Source: CAYOHY01 sp964403885 (GTDB lineage: Bacteria > Actinomycetota > Coriobacteriia > Anaerosomatales > PHET01). From it: 55,336 nucleotides of DNA. Where the stretch lies: positions 1 to 55,336 of the forward strand of contig CAYOHY010000009.1 of assembly GCA_964403885.1 (NCBI GenBank), read 5' to 3'. The notes beneath the pieces were generated by a model. It did no database searches. It saw nothing but the letters and a program-made list of their open reading frames with translations, and was not told the DNA's origin. The position numbers and the translations under genes were made by a program. Numbering within the stretch: position 1 is the first letter of the stretch; the number at the start of each line of letters is the position of its first letter. Shown here piece after piece: positions 42,598-50,660 of the stretch.

Positions 42598-43325
42598 GCC
42601 GCATGTTCGTGATCGCCGGCGCGGTCGTCGCCGACGCCATCCGCCGCAAGGTCATCTGGGTCGTGCTCGTGTTCGCGGCACTTCTCGCACTCGTCATCCC
42701 GTCGCTGCCCAGCTACGGCGTGGGCGTCGTCGGGGCCGTGTTTCGCGAGGTCGTCATCGCTCTGATGTTCTCGGCCGCGCTCATCGTCGCCTTGGCGCTG
42801 TCGGCGACTCGCATACCCGCCGAGGTCGACCGGCGTACGGTGTTCAACATCCTCGTGCGCGACGTGAGCCGCTGGCACTACGTGGTCGGGACCTGGCTGG
42901 GGATGTTCCTGGTCGTGGGTGCGGTGCTCGCCGCATTCTCCGGCGTCGCGCTGGCCGTTGGACTCGTCGTCTACAAGGTCATGATGTTCAGGTTGCTCGA
43001 GGCCACGTTGGCGGTGTGGCTCGAGATGGGCGTGCTGATGGCGTTCACGGTGATGCTGTCGGCCCGGTTCGGCATCGTCACCTCAGTCGTCGGTGCGCTG
43101 GCGTTCGCCTTCGTCGGTCACTCGGTGGGATCGTTGGTGGCCGGCCCCGAGGCGACCGCTCCGTGGTACGTGCCGTCACTGTCGGTGTTCGACGTCATCA
43201 ACCCGGTGGCGCACGGAAGCGGCTACTCGATCGCGTATGCCGGAGTCATGCTGCTCGCCTTCGCCGCATGGTCGGGGCTGCTGCTGGCCGCTGGCTCGGC
43301 GATGTTCGGGAGCCGTGACCTCTGA
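42594..43325 (+). CDS. ABC-2 type transporter permease
   Basis: A 243-residue membrane protein with six predicted helices, roughly 20-40, 47-72, 96-120, 136-156, 160-180 and 205-228. It starts MSRMFVIAGAVVADAIRRKV and has RIPAEVDRRTVFNILVRDVS between helices 2 and 3, a stretch common in NosY-like and other ABC-2 permeases. It pairs with the ATPase gene that overlaps it upstream (ATGA), forming a homodimeric-permease exporter. The stop overlaps the next ATG (TGATG). Confidence 0.88.
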   Translation: MSRMFVIAGAVVADAIRRKVIWVVLVFAALLALVIPSLPSYGVGVVGAVFREVVIALMFSAALIVALALSATRIPAEVDRRTVFNILVRDVSRWHYVVGTWLGMFLVVGAVLAAFSGVALAVGLVVYKVMMFRLLEATLAVWLEMGVLMAFTVMLSARFGIVTSVVGALAFAFVGHSVGSLVAGPEATAPWYVPSLSVFDVINPVAHGSGYSIAYAGVMLLAFAAWSGLLLAAGSAMFGSRDL

Positions 43326-44002
43326 TGGCACGCGAGAACCGCACGCTCGTCGCCGTGTGCATCGCGTGTGTCGCGGTGCTGCTGGTGGCACAGCTGCTGG
43401 CCGGCTTCGCGGCTCCGCCGGCGGCCGGTCCGTCGACCGCCGCATCGCTCGGCAAGGCGGGCTTTGCCTATCTGGGAGGTCTGCGGACGTTTGCGGCAGC
43501 GGTGCTGTGGAACCGCATCGAGCCGCAGTTTCACGAGTACTACTCGGGGGTTCCCATCACGGAGCAGTCCTACATGGTGCCCACCATGAGGCTTGTGACG
43601 CTGCTCGATCCCCAGTTCGCGCAGGCGTACTACGTGTCCTCCTACATCGTGTATGACAAGGTGGGGCCCGCCCAGGGTGTCGCCATCGCTCGGGAGGGAG
43701 TCCGCAACAATCCGTCCTCAGGGCAACTCAGGGCCAACCTCGCCCAGCTGTTGTTCATCCAGAACAAGAACGCGAATCGCGCTCAGGTCCTCGAACAGAT
43801 CAAGCGCGGGCTCGACCCGTCCGCCCAGTGGATCGATGACGGGCAGCGCTACGAGGGCTATGCGACCATGGCGATGATCCTTGAGAACTACGGGGAGCGC
43901 GACGTCGCCACCCAGGTGCGCAATGCGCTCGCCGCCATGCGCGCCAAGGGCGTCGATCTTGGCGACCACGACCACAACAATGACGGAAAGCAGGATCACT
44001 AG
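43325..44002 (+). CDS. Membrane-anchored helical-repeat (TPR-like) protein
   Basis: 225 residues: an N-terminal membrane segment (about 8-30) with no lipobox, so probably an uncleaved anchor, then helical pairs that look like tetratricopeptide repeats (FAQAYYVSSYIVYDKVGPAQ, VAIAREGVRNNPSSGQLRAN, YEGYATMAMILENYGERDVA). The tail DLGDHDHNNDGKQDH is rich in His and Asp and resembles a calcium-binding DxDxDG-like loop. It follows the ABC exporter without a gap (TGATG), so it is likely an extracellular partner of it. I know no specific function. Confidence 0.75.
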   Translation: MARENRTLVAVCIACVAVLLVAQLLAGFAAPPAAGPSTAASLGKAGFAYLGGLRTFAAAVLWNRIEPQFHEYYSGVPITEQSYMVPTMRLVTLLDPQFAQAYYVSSYIVYDKVGPAQGVAIAREGVRNNPSSGQLRANLAQLLFIQNKNANRAQVLEQIKRGLDPSAQWIDDGQRYEGYATMAMILENYGERDVATQVRNALAAMRAKGVDLGDHDHNNDGKQDH

Positions 44003-44490
44003 TGCTCTCGCCTGACTACTTCTACCGCTCGGTGCACTCGATCGACTTCGAGGCGCTTCGTGCCCGCGCCATCGATACGCTCCTGGTCGATCTTGACAAC
44101 ACCTTGCTCCCGCGGGACACCAACGAGATTCCCGATGACCTGCGCGCATGGGCGGCCAAGCTTGCCGACGCAGGCTTCAAGGTGTGTCTCGTGTCGAACA
44201 ACTGGCACGAGCGCGTCCATGGAGTGGCCAAGGAGCTCGGCTTCGATCTTGTCGCCAAGGCCATCAAGCCGTTGCCCTTCGCGTTCCTCGTCGCGTTGCG
44301 CAAGGTCGGCTCGACAAGGAAGCGCGCGGTGGTGGTGGGGGACCAGCTGTTCACCGACGTGCTGGGTGGGAAGCTGCTCGGGATGACCACCGTGCTCGTC
44401 GCCCCGCTCTCCGAGACGGACCTTCCGCACACGCTCGCGCTGCGCAAGTTGGAGCGCGTGATACTGGCTGGACGGCAGCCACTGCCCTAG
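44002..44490 (+). CDS. yqeG: YqeG family HAD phosphatase
   Basis: A 162-residue HAD hydrolase of the YqeG (IIIA) group, similar to mitochondrial phosphatidylglycerophosphate phosphatase. Motif I is LLVDLDNTLLP, motif II VCLVSNNWHE, motif III Lys in AKAIKPLP and motif IV VVGDQLFTDVLGG. The GTG start overlaps the stop of the upstream gene by one base. In Bacillus yqeG precedes yqeH-aroD; here aroE follows 47 bases later, so the neighbourhood with shikimate genes is kept. Confidence 0.92.
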   Translation: MLSPDYFYRSVHSIDFEALRARAIDTLLVDLDNTLLPRDTNEIPDDLRAWAAKLADAGFKVCLVSNNWHERVHGVAKELGFDLVAKAIKPLPFAFLVALRKVGSTRKRAVVVGDQLFTDVLGGKLLGMTTVLVAPLSETDLPHTLALRKLERVILAGRQPLP

Positions 44491-44537
44491 ACTCGGTTGT
44501 GACCCGCACGAAGAGACGTGCTGAGGAGTAGCGCGAG

Positions 44538-45425
44538 ATGCGATCGATCAAAGGCACCACCAAGCTTGCGGGCGTGATAGGGCGGCCGCTTGCTCATACG
44601 CTCTCGCCGGCCATGCACAACGCCGCCTACGAGCGGCTCGACCTCGATTGGGTCTACGTGCCGCTCGAGATCGACGACGAGATAGGGCTGAGGCGCTTCG
44701 TCGCGGCGGTTCCGTCGCTGCCCTTCGTCGGCTTCAACATCACGATGCCGTTCAAGCAGTCGGTCGCGGAGCTGTGCGACGAGGTCGCGATGGCGGCAAG
44801 CATGGCGGGCGCGGTCAACACGGTGCACTGCGTCGACGGCAAGCTCGTTGGCTACAACACTGATGGCCGAGGCCTTCTCGAGGCCCTCCAGACCGAGGCG
44901 TCGTTCGACGTCGCCGGCAAGAACGTCGTCATCTTGGGATCGGGCGGCGCCGCGGGCGCGGCGTTCGTCGCGTTCCTGTTGGCTCGCGCGGCGCGCATCA
45001 CCGTGGTGACCCGAAACGCGGATGCGTCGGAGGAGATGGTCGATCGGATGCTGCCCCATCTGGGCGGCGCGCGTGCCGACGCGGTCTCCTACGCCCAGGC
45101 CGAGGAGGCCGTGCGAGCCGCCCATCTGATCGTGAACGCGACCCCCGTCGGCATGAAGCCGGGCGACCCCAGTCCCATCCCTGCGGAGTGGCTGGGCCCG
45201 GGCCACGTCGTGTATGACATGGTCTACGGCACCATCGGGGCCACGGCGCTCGTCACAGAGGCGCGGGCGGCCGGGGCGATCGCGTGCGATGGTCTGGGCA
45301 TGCTGGTCTGCCAGGGTGCCACGGCGGTCGACATCTGGAATGACAGCAAGCAGGTACGAACTCCACGAGACGTCATGCGCGCGGCCGCCGAGGCCGAGCT
45401 GGCGATTCGTCGGACCCCGAGGTAG
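44538..45425 (+). CDS. aroE: Shikimate dehydrogenase
   Basis: AroE reduces 3-dehydroshikimate to shikimate with NADPH in aromatic amino acid synthesis. The 295 residues include substrate-site SPAMHNAAY, catalytic Lys in FNITMPFKQ, SMAGAVNTV, GYNTDGRG with the catalytic Asp, the cofactor motif GSGGAAGA, NATPVGM and GLGMLVCQGA. The ATG has GAGGAG upstream. It lies just before the pilus operon, nine bases from pilB1, so pilB1 could be read through from it; aroE next to pilus genes is common in related lineages. Confidence 0.95.
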   Translation: MRSIKGTTKLAGVIGRPLAHTLSPAMHNAAYERLDLDWVYVPLEIDDEIGLRRFVAAVPSLPFVGFNITMPFKQSVAELCDEVAMAASMAGAVNTVHCVDGKLVGYNTDGRGLLEALQTEASFDVAGKNVVILGSGGAAGAAFVAFLLARAARITVVTRNADASEEMVDRMLPHLGGARADAVSYAQAEEAVRAAHLIVNATPVGMKPGDPSPIPAEWLGPGHVVYDMVYGTIGATALVTEARAAGAIACDGLGMLVCQGATAVDIWNDSKQVRTPRDVMRAAAEAELAIRRTPR

Positions 45426-45433
45426 GCGAGGGT

Positions 45434-47104
45434 ATGTCGGTCGCAACCATGCAGCGCCTGGGCCGGATGCTCGTCCGTGCCGGGGTCATCAGTGAGGAGC
45501 AGCTCGGCGAGGCCGTAGGCCAGGCCGAGGGACGGTCGTTGGCGGTCGTTCTCGACGAACTGGGCTTCGTGAGCGAGATGAAGGTCGCCCAGACCATCGC
45601 CGAGCAGATGGGCCTCGCGTTCGTCGACGTCGGCTCCTATGACATCGACCCCAACGCCGCCATGCTCGTGCCGCAAGACCTCATGCGCAAGCACCTCGTT
45701 CTCCCCATTCGCGAGGAGAACGGCGAGCTCGTCGTCGCCATGTCGGATCCGGCGAACATCTTCGCGATCGATGACCTGCGTATCGTCACGCGCAAGGAGG
45801 TCAGGGCGGTCGTCGCGGCCGAGTCGGACCTGATCACCGCCATCGAGCGTTTCACCACAAGCCAGACCAACGTCGAGGACATGCTCGGCGATTTGACCGA
45901 CTCGCTCTCTGTGTCCGACAAGGGCGAGGACGAGGACGCGGGCGAAGAGACCGGCGTCGCCAAGCTCATGAACCAGATCATCACCGATGCCATCCGTAGC
46001 GGCGCCGGCGACGTCTACATCGAGCCGCACGAGCACGAGATGCGCGTCCGGTTCCGTATCGACGGCGTGTGCCAGGAGATCTTCAGCGCGCCCAAGAAGA
46101 TGCATCGCCAGTTGATCAGCCGACTCAAGATCAACTCGAACATGGACATCTCCGAGCGCCGTATCCCGCTCGACGGCCGCTTCGGTGTGGTACTCGACGG
46201 CAAGGCGGTCGACTTCCGTGTCGCGACGCTGCCGCTCGTGCACGGTGAGCTCGCCGTCCTGCGTCTGCTGCGCCGCGACTCGATCATGCTTTCGCTCAAA
46301 GACCTCGGCTTCCTCGAGACGAACATGGAGCGCCTGCTCACGGCCCTGAAGCTGCCGTACGGCGCCATCCTTGTCACCGGCCCTACGGGCTCCGGTAAGT
46401 CCACCACGCTCTATGCGGCCATCAACGAGACCAACGACCCCAAGACCAACCTCATCACCGTCGAGGACCCGGTCGAGTACCGACTCGCGGGACTCTCTCA
46501 GGTGCACGTGAACGAGAAGGCGGGACTGTCGTTCGCGGCCGCCCTGCGCTCCATCCTGCGTCAGGACCCCGACAAGGTCATGATCGGTGAGATCCGTGAC
46601 CGCGAGACCGGCACCATCGCCATCGAGGCGGCCCTCACCGGTCACCTCGTGCTGTCCACCCTGCACACCAACGACGCGCCGTCGGCCATCACGCGACTCA
46701 CCGAGATGGGCATCGAGCCATTCCTGAGCGCCTCGGCCATCACGCTCGTGGTCGCGCAGCGTCTTGCTCGGCGTCTGTGCTCGGAGTGCAAAGAGCAGTA
46801 CACCGCCGATGAGGTCGCGCTCAAGAGGATCGCGTTTCCCTTCGAAGAGGGGAGACCCCCCAAGCTCTACCGAGCCAAGGGCTGCAAGAAGTGCAACGGG
46901 ATCGGCTACAAGGGCCGAATGGGCGTGCACGAGGTCATGACGATGTCGGAGAACCTCGAGCGGCTGACCGTCGAGAACGTCTCTGCCGACGAGCTCAAGC
47001 GCCAGGCGATCGCCGAGGGCATGCTGACGCTGCGCGACGACGGCTACGCGAAAGTGCTTCTGGGGCAGACCTCGATCGAGGAGATCTTGCGCGTCGTCGT
47101 GTGA
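45434..47104 (+). CDS. pilB: PilB-type pilus assembly ATPase, copy 1
   Basis: A GspE/PilB ATPase of 556 residues that powers pilus polymerisation. The N-terminus (about 8-140) is a MshEN domain with the c-di-GMP-binding type motif RLGRMLVRAGVISEEQL. The ATPase has Walker A GPTGSGKST (316-324), the Walker B region DKVMIGEIRD, His-box STLHTNDAP, and zinc cysteines CSEC and CKKC. Differences from usual: the Asp box reads GDVYIEP (His to Tyr) and HGELAVLRLL replaces the common G-E-K/R. It is 60-65% alike, by eye, to copy 2 at 52194. Confidence 0.95.
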   Translation: MSVATMQRLGRMLVRAGVISEEQLGEAVGQAEGRSLAVVLDELGFVSEMKVAQTIAEQMGLAFVDVGSYDIDPNAAMLVPQDLMRKHLVLPIREENGELVVAMSDPANIFAIDDLRIVTRKEVRAVVAAESDLITAIERFTTSQTNVEDMLGDLTDSLSVSDKGEDEDAGEETGVAKLMNQIITDAIRSGAGDVYIEPHEHEMRVRFRIDGVCQEIFSAPKKMHRQLISRLKINSNMDISERRIPLDGRFGVVLDGKAVDFRVATLPLVHGELAVLRLLRRDSIMLSLKDLGFLETNMERLLTALKLPYGAILVTGPTGSGKSTTLYAAINETNDPKTNLITVEDPVEYRLAGLSQVHVNEKAGLSFAAALRSILRQDPDKVMIGEIRDRETGTIAIEAALTGHLVLSTLHTNDAPSAITRLTEMGIEPFLSASAITLVVAQRLARRLCSECKEQYTADEVALKRIAFPFEEGRPPKLYRAKGCKKCNGIGYKGRMGVHEVMTMSENLERLTVENVSADELKRQAIAEGMLTLRDDGYAKVLLGQTSIEEILRVVV

Positions 47105-47271
47105 TGCGGCGCACGTGCACCTCGACGGGACACCGGCGGCATTCCTGCAGGTCGGTTGTATCGCCCACATCTTCGTGAGAGTATTGGACTGCTCATTTCA
47201 GGATGGGTTTGGCACGTCGCGCCCGCTGCCCAGCGGGGCGATTCCGGGGCCTTTGGGAGGTGCTCCACGGC

Positions 47272-47895
47272 ATGGCGGACAACGCGTTCGGCGACTTCTT
47301 TCTCAGCGATGTTGACGACGAACTCCTCGAGGAGGATGACGAGCTCATCGCTGCTCCGGTAGTGGTTCCTGCCGCGGCTCCCCAGGCTGCGCCGGCGCCC
47401 GCACCGGCACCTGCCGCTGCGCCTGCGCCGGCACCCGTCACCGCCCCTGCGCCGGCACCTGCGCCCGTCGCGGCGCCGGCACCTGCGCCTGCCCCCGTGG
47501 CCCGGCCCAGCGCTCAGGCTCGCCAGATGACGCGCGAGGAGCGTCTCGCCGACGCACTCAACCGCCTCATGGAGGAGAGCCAGGAGATCCAGGCGGCCGC
47601 GCTTGTCTCGCTTGACGGATTCACTATGGCCTCCGCGCTGCCCGAGAACATGCAGGAGGACCGCGTGGGCGCCATGTCCGCCGCGATCCTCGGACTGGGC
47701 GAGCGGGCGGCGGCAGAGCTTGGCCGCGGAAGCCTGACTCAGGTGTTCATCGAGGGCGATGGCGGGTACGTGATGCTTATCGCAGCTGGTGAGCGCGCTG
47801 TGCTCACAGCACTCGCGGACACCGACGCGAAGCTCGGACTCGTCCTGTACGACATGCGTCAAGCCGCCGGGGAGATCGCTTCCATCCTCGGCTAG
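47272..47895 (+). CDS. Roadblock/LC7 domain protein with Pro/Ala linker
   Basis: 207 residues: an acidic N-terminus (LSDVDDELLEEDDELIA), a Pro-Ala linker of about 55 residues (around 28-82), and a C-terminal Roadblock/LC7 fold (about 90-207: LNRLMEESQEIQAAALVSLD, AAAELGRGSLTQVFIEGDGG, AVLTALADTDAKLGLVLYDM). Such domains in bacteria (MglB, CvnB) bind Ras-like GTPases and act as their activators. A GTPase gene of that class is two genes downstream. The ATG at 47272 follows GGGAGG. The linker is encoded by short DNA repeats. Confidence 0.88.
   Translation: MADNAFGDFFLSDVDDELLEEDDELIAAPVVVPAAAPQAAPAPAPAPAAAPAPAPVTAPAPAPAPVAAPAPAPAPVARPSAQARQMTREERLADALNRLMEESQEIQAAALVSLDGFTMASALPENMQEDRVGAMSAAILGLGERAAAELGRGSLTQVFIEGDGGYVMLIAAGERAVLTALADTDAKLGLVLYDMRQAAGEIASILG
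47392..47510 (+). repeat. Pro-Ala-coding tandem repeat
   Basis: Degenerate six-base units of the type GCNCCN encode alternating Ala-Pro in the linker of the roadblock protein. Unit gain or loss keeps the frame, so linker length could vary between strains. Confidence 0.7.
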
Positions 47896-47940
47896 TAGTC
47901 TCGTCCCTCTTCGACCCAAGAACGGAACCGGATCGTCTCG

Positions 47941-50115
47941 ATGGCGCTGCGCGGCAACCTCAAGGACTTCAGTCTGCCGGACGTCTTCCAGCTGGTCACT
48001 TTCAGCCGGAAGACGGGTGTGTTGCGTATCGCCCGCGAAGACGGTGCGACCGGCAGCGTCTGGTTCCGCGAGGGCGACGTCTTCTTTGCCTCGTCCAACT
48101 GGCACGCCGATCCGCTTGGTGAGCGCCTCGTCAAGGCGCAGCGGGTCACCCCGCAAGCGCTCAAGCGGGCGCTCGAGGTCCGCAAGGGTGAGGGCGAGGG
48201 TGGCCGCAGACTCGGCCAGATCCTCATCGACGAGGGCTACATCACCGAGAAGGTTCTCGAGAGCTTCGTCCAGGAGCAGATCCAAGACACCATCTTCGAC
48301 CTCATGCGCTGGGATGAGGGCGATTTCGACTTCGAGGCGATGCCCGATGTCGTGGAAGAGGACATCGGCCTGACCGTCTCCATCGAGAACGTCGTCATGG
48401 AGGGGTCGCGCCGCCTCGAAGAGTGGGGCCGCATCAAGAAGAAGATCCCCTCGATGGACGTGGTCTTCAAGATGGCCACGGCACCCGGCGAGGGCACGTT
48501 CGAGATCTCGCTCAAGCCCATGGAGTGGCAGCTGCTGCTTCTCATCGACGGCACTCGATCCGTGGCTGAGCTGGCGTCGGAGACCAATCGGACCGACTTC
48601 GAAGTGGCGCGCATCGTCTACGGGCTGTTCAGCGCGGGCCTTCTCGAGTTCGCCACCGACGAAGAGGTCGAGCGCAACCGCGCCGAGCGTGCCGAGCGAG
48701 AAGTCAAACTCGCTGAGATCCAGGCCAAGCGCCGAGAGGCCGAGGAGGCCGCGAAGCGGGAGTCACTCGCACGCGAGCAGGCGCTGGCCGAAGAGGCTCG
48801 CAAGCGACAGGAGAGCGAGGAGGCCGCCGCTCAAGCGCGTCAGGCTGAGGAGACGGCCGCCGTTCAGGCGAAGGCCGATGCCGAGGATGCCGCGCGTGCG
48901 GCGATCGAGGCGGGCCCGGTCGAGGAGCCCGAGTTCCTCGGCGGACCGGCCGCTGCCCCCAGTGCTGACGATCAGGCGGTGCTCGACGAGTTCATGGGCG
49001 CCGTGCTGAGCAAGCCGGCCCCCAAGCCGGAGCCCGAGCCTGAACCCGAGCCGGAGCCCGTCGTCCCGGCGGAGCCCTACGTTCCCGCCGAAGAGCCGGC
49101 GTTCATGTCGGCGACGCACGACGACGAGGCCGATCTGCTGATCCCCGTCCCGTCGGTGGAAGACCTTCTGGGTATCGCACCCGTTCAGGAGCCGGTGCCC
49201 GTCGCCGTGCCCGAGCCCGCCATCCCTGAGCCGGAGCCGCTTGAGCCTGAGCCGGCACCGGTCCCCACGGAGGTGGCTGCGGAGTCCTTTGTTGAGCCGC
49301 CGGCCGAAGTCGAGGCGCCGGTCGAGAGCGCCGAGCCGGACTTCGAGCGAGACCTGCTCTCGCTTGGGCTGGGCGAGTTGCCGTCGGACCTCCTGCAACC
49401 CATGGGAGAAGAGCCCGCGACGCCGGAGCAACCGGAGTCCGTGCCGGTGCCTGAGGCCGTCACCGAGTCGCCCTCGGTGCCGGTGCTCGAGTTCGAAGAG
49501 CCTGAGATCCCGGTCGCCGAGCCCATGTCGGAGGCCGCCGCCTTCGGCTGGGAGGCGCTTGCTGCAGAGATCGAGCCCGCGGGCCCGGAGGCTGAGCCCG
49601 AGCCCGAGATCGCCGCGGCCGCGCCCGAGCCGGCCGTGGACGCGTTCGGCGTTGCCGATGGGTTCGACGAGCTCGCGGCGCTCGCCGCGGACCTCGAGCT
49701 CCCCGTCGACGTGCCCGCGCCCACTGAGGTCGCTGCGGAGCCTGAGATCGAGATGGACTTCTCGGATCTCATCCAGTCGCTTGATGTCGACGCTGAAGTC
49801 GCCGCGCCGGGTGCCGTCGAGCCGGTCGCCGAGGACTTCGATGTCGAGTTGCTTCGAGATGACACCCCCGTGCAGACGGGTGGGGTCATCTCGACCGATG
49901 CGTTCCTTGAAGACATCCAGATCGAGGACATGAGCTTCTCCGGCGGCATGACCGATGAGCTCTCGGCACTCACGGGCGCCGAGCGCCGTCAGCCTTCGCG
50001 TCCGCAGGCGAGTGTGAACGCCATTCCCGACGATGCTGCGGGTGTGCTGCACCGCGACACGCGCGTCGACAAAGACACCCTGCTCAAGATCATCGACGGC
50101 ATCAAGAACCTGTAG
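47941..50115 (+). CDS. DUF4388 (PATAN-type) protein with coiled coil and acidic Pro-rich tail
   Basis: A 724-residue cytosolic protein. Residues 1-150 are a DUF4388/PATAN domain (MALRGNLKDFSLPDVFQLV, SRKTGVLRI, GDVFFASSNW). Within it, at 90-113, is RRLGQILIDEGYITEKVLES, close to the RLG motif of MshEN domains. A winged-helix-like segment follows (EWQLLLLIDGTRSVAELASE), then a Glu/Ala/Arg coiled coil (about 245-325) and an acidic tail of about 400 residues with PEPEPEP runs, ending in a short conserved-looking VDKDTLLKIIDGIKNL. It sits between the roadblock and GTPase genes. Likely scaffold or regulator; that is inference. Confidence 0.88.
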   Translation: MALRGNLKDFSLPDVFQLVTFSRKTGVLRIAREDGATGSVWFREGDVFFASSNWHADPLGERLVKAQRVTPQALKRALEVRKGEGEGGRRLGQILIDEGYITEKVLESFVQEQIQDTIFDLMRWDEGDFDFEAMPDVVEEDIGLTVSIENVVMEGSRRLEEWGRIKKKIPSMDVVFKMATAPGEGTFEISLKPMEWQLLLLIDGTRSVAELASETNRTDFEVARIVYGLFSAGLLEFATDEEVERNRAERAEREVKLAEIQAKRREAEEAAKRESLAREQALAEEARKRQESEEAAAQARQAEETAAVQAKADAEDAARAAIEAGPVEEPEFLGGPAAAPSADDQAVLDEFMGAVLSKPAPKPEPEPEPEPEPVVPAEPYVPAEEPAFMSATHDDEADLLIPVPSVEDLLGIAPVQEPVPVAVPEPAIPEPEPLEPEPAPVPTEVAAESFVEPPAEVEAPVESAEPDFERDLLSLGLGELPSDLLQPMGEEPATPEQPESVPVPEAVTESPSVPVLEFEEPEIPVAEPMSEAAAFGWEALAAEIEPAGPEAEPEPEIAAAAPEPAVDAFGVADGFDELAALAADLELPVDVPAPTEVAAEPEIEMDFSDLIQSLDVDAEVAAPGAVEPVAEDFDVELLRDDTPVQTGGVISTDAFLEDIQIEDMSFSGGMTDELSALTGAERRQPSRPQASVNAIPDDAAGVLHRDTRVDKDTLLKIIDGIKNL
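49020..49060 (+). repeat. Pro-Glu-coding repeat
   Basis: Six-base units of the form CCNGAG encode a PEPEPEP run in the acidic tail of the DUF4388 protein. Confidence 0.6.
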
Positions 50116-50127
50116 GGAGAGGCCGCA

Positions 50128-50655
50128 ATGCAGTCTGTCAAAGTCGTGGTCACCGGCCCGTTCAACGCCGGCAAGACGACCTTCATAAAGTCGGTCAGCG
50201 AGATCACGGTTCTCTCCACGGAGCGCCAGGTCTCTGACTTCGGCGGAGAGACCGGCGGCGAGACCACGGTCGCGATGGACTTCGGCCGCATCACGGTCTC
50301 GGATGACGTGGTGCTCTACCTGTTCGGTACACCCGGCCAGGCGCGGTTCTCGTTCATGTGGGAGACCCTTTCGGAGGGCATGCTCGGCTTCGTGCTCCTG
50401 GTCGACACCACGGAGCCGCAGACGTTCGCTGACGCGAAAGAGATGATCGGCTTCTTCACCAACATGTCCGACGTCCCCTTCGTCGTGGCCGCGAACAAGG
50501 TCGACGCCGACGACACGGACACCATCCGCAGCATTCGTACCGACCTTGAGCTTGCTGATTCGGTGCCCCTGCTACCTGTGGACGCGCGTGACAAGGACTC
50601 CGTGAAGGCGGTCCTGCTCGGCCTGTTGTACGAGATCCTCGAAAGCATGGGGTAG
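50128..50655 (+). CDS. Ras-like small GTPase (MglA/CvnD-like)
   Basis: A 175-residue P-loop GTPase. G1 is GPFNAGKT (10-17), G3 FGTPGQ (66-71), G4 NKVD (123-126) and the G5 region PVDARDKDS. The form with GTPGQ in place of DTAGQ and Phe-Asn in the P-loop is that of the bacterial CvnD/MglA-related family, which works with roadblock proteins. MglA sets pilus polarity in Myxococcus and binds the pilus machinery. Here the gene is 12 bases after the DUF4388 gene, inside the pilus operon and near a roadblock gene, which suggests it controls pilus assembly. Confidence 0.9.
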   Translation: MQSVKVVVTGPFNAGKTTFIKSVSEITVLSTERQVSDFGGETGGETTVAMDFGRITVSDDVVLYLFGTPGQARFSFMWETLSEGMLGFVLLVDTTEPQTFADAKEMIGFFTNMSDVPFVVAANKVDADDTDTIRSIRTDLELADSVPLLPVDARDKDSVKAVLLGLLYEILESMG

Positions 50656-50660
50656 GAGCC

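Noticed and set aside
45224..47170. Open frame of 648 codons on the minus strand opposite pilB copy 1
   Set aside because: Shadow of the pilB frame; no motif, no ribosome-binding site, and conserved PilB motifs lie on the plus strand.
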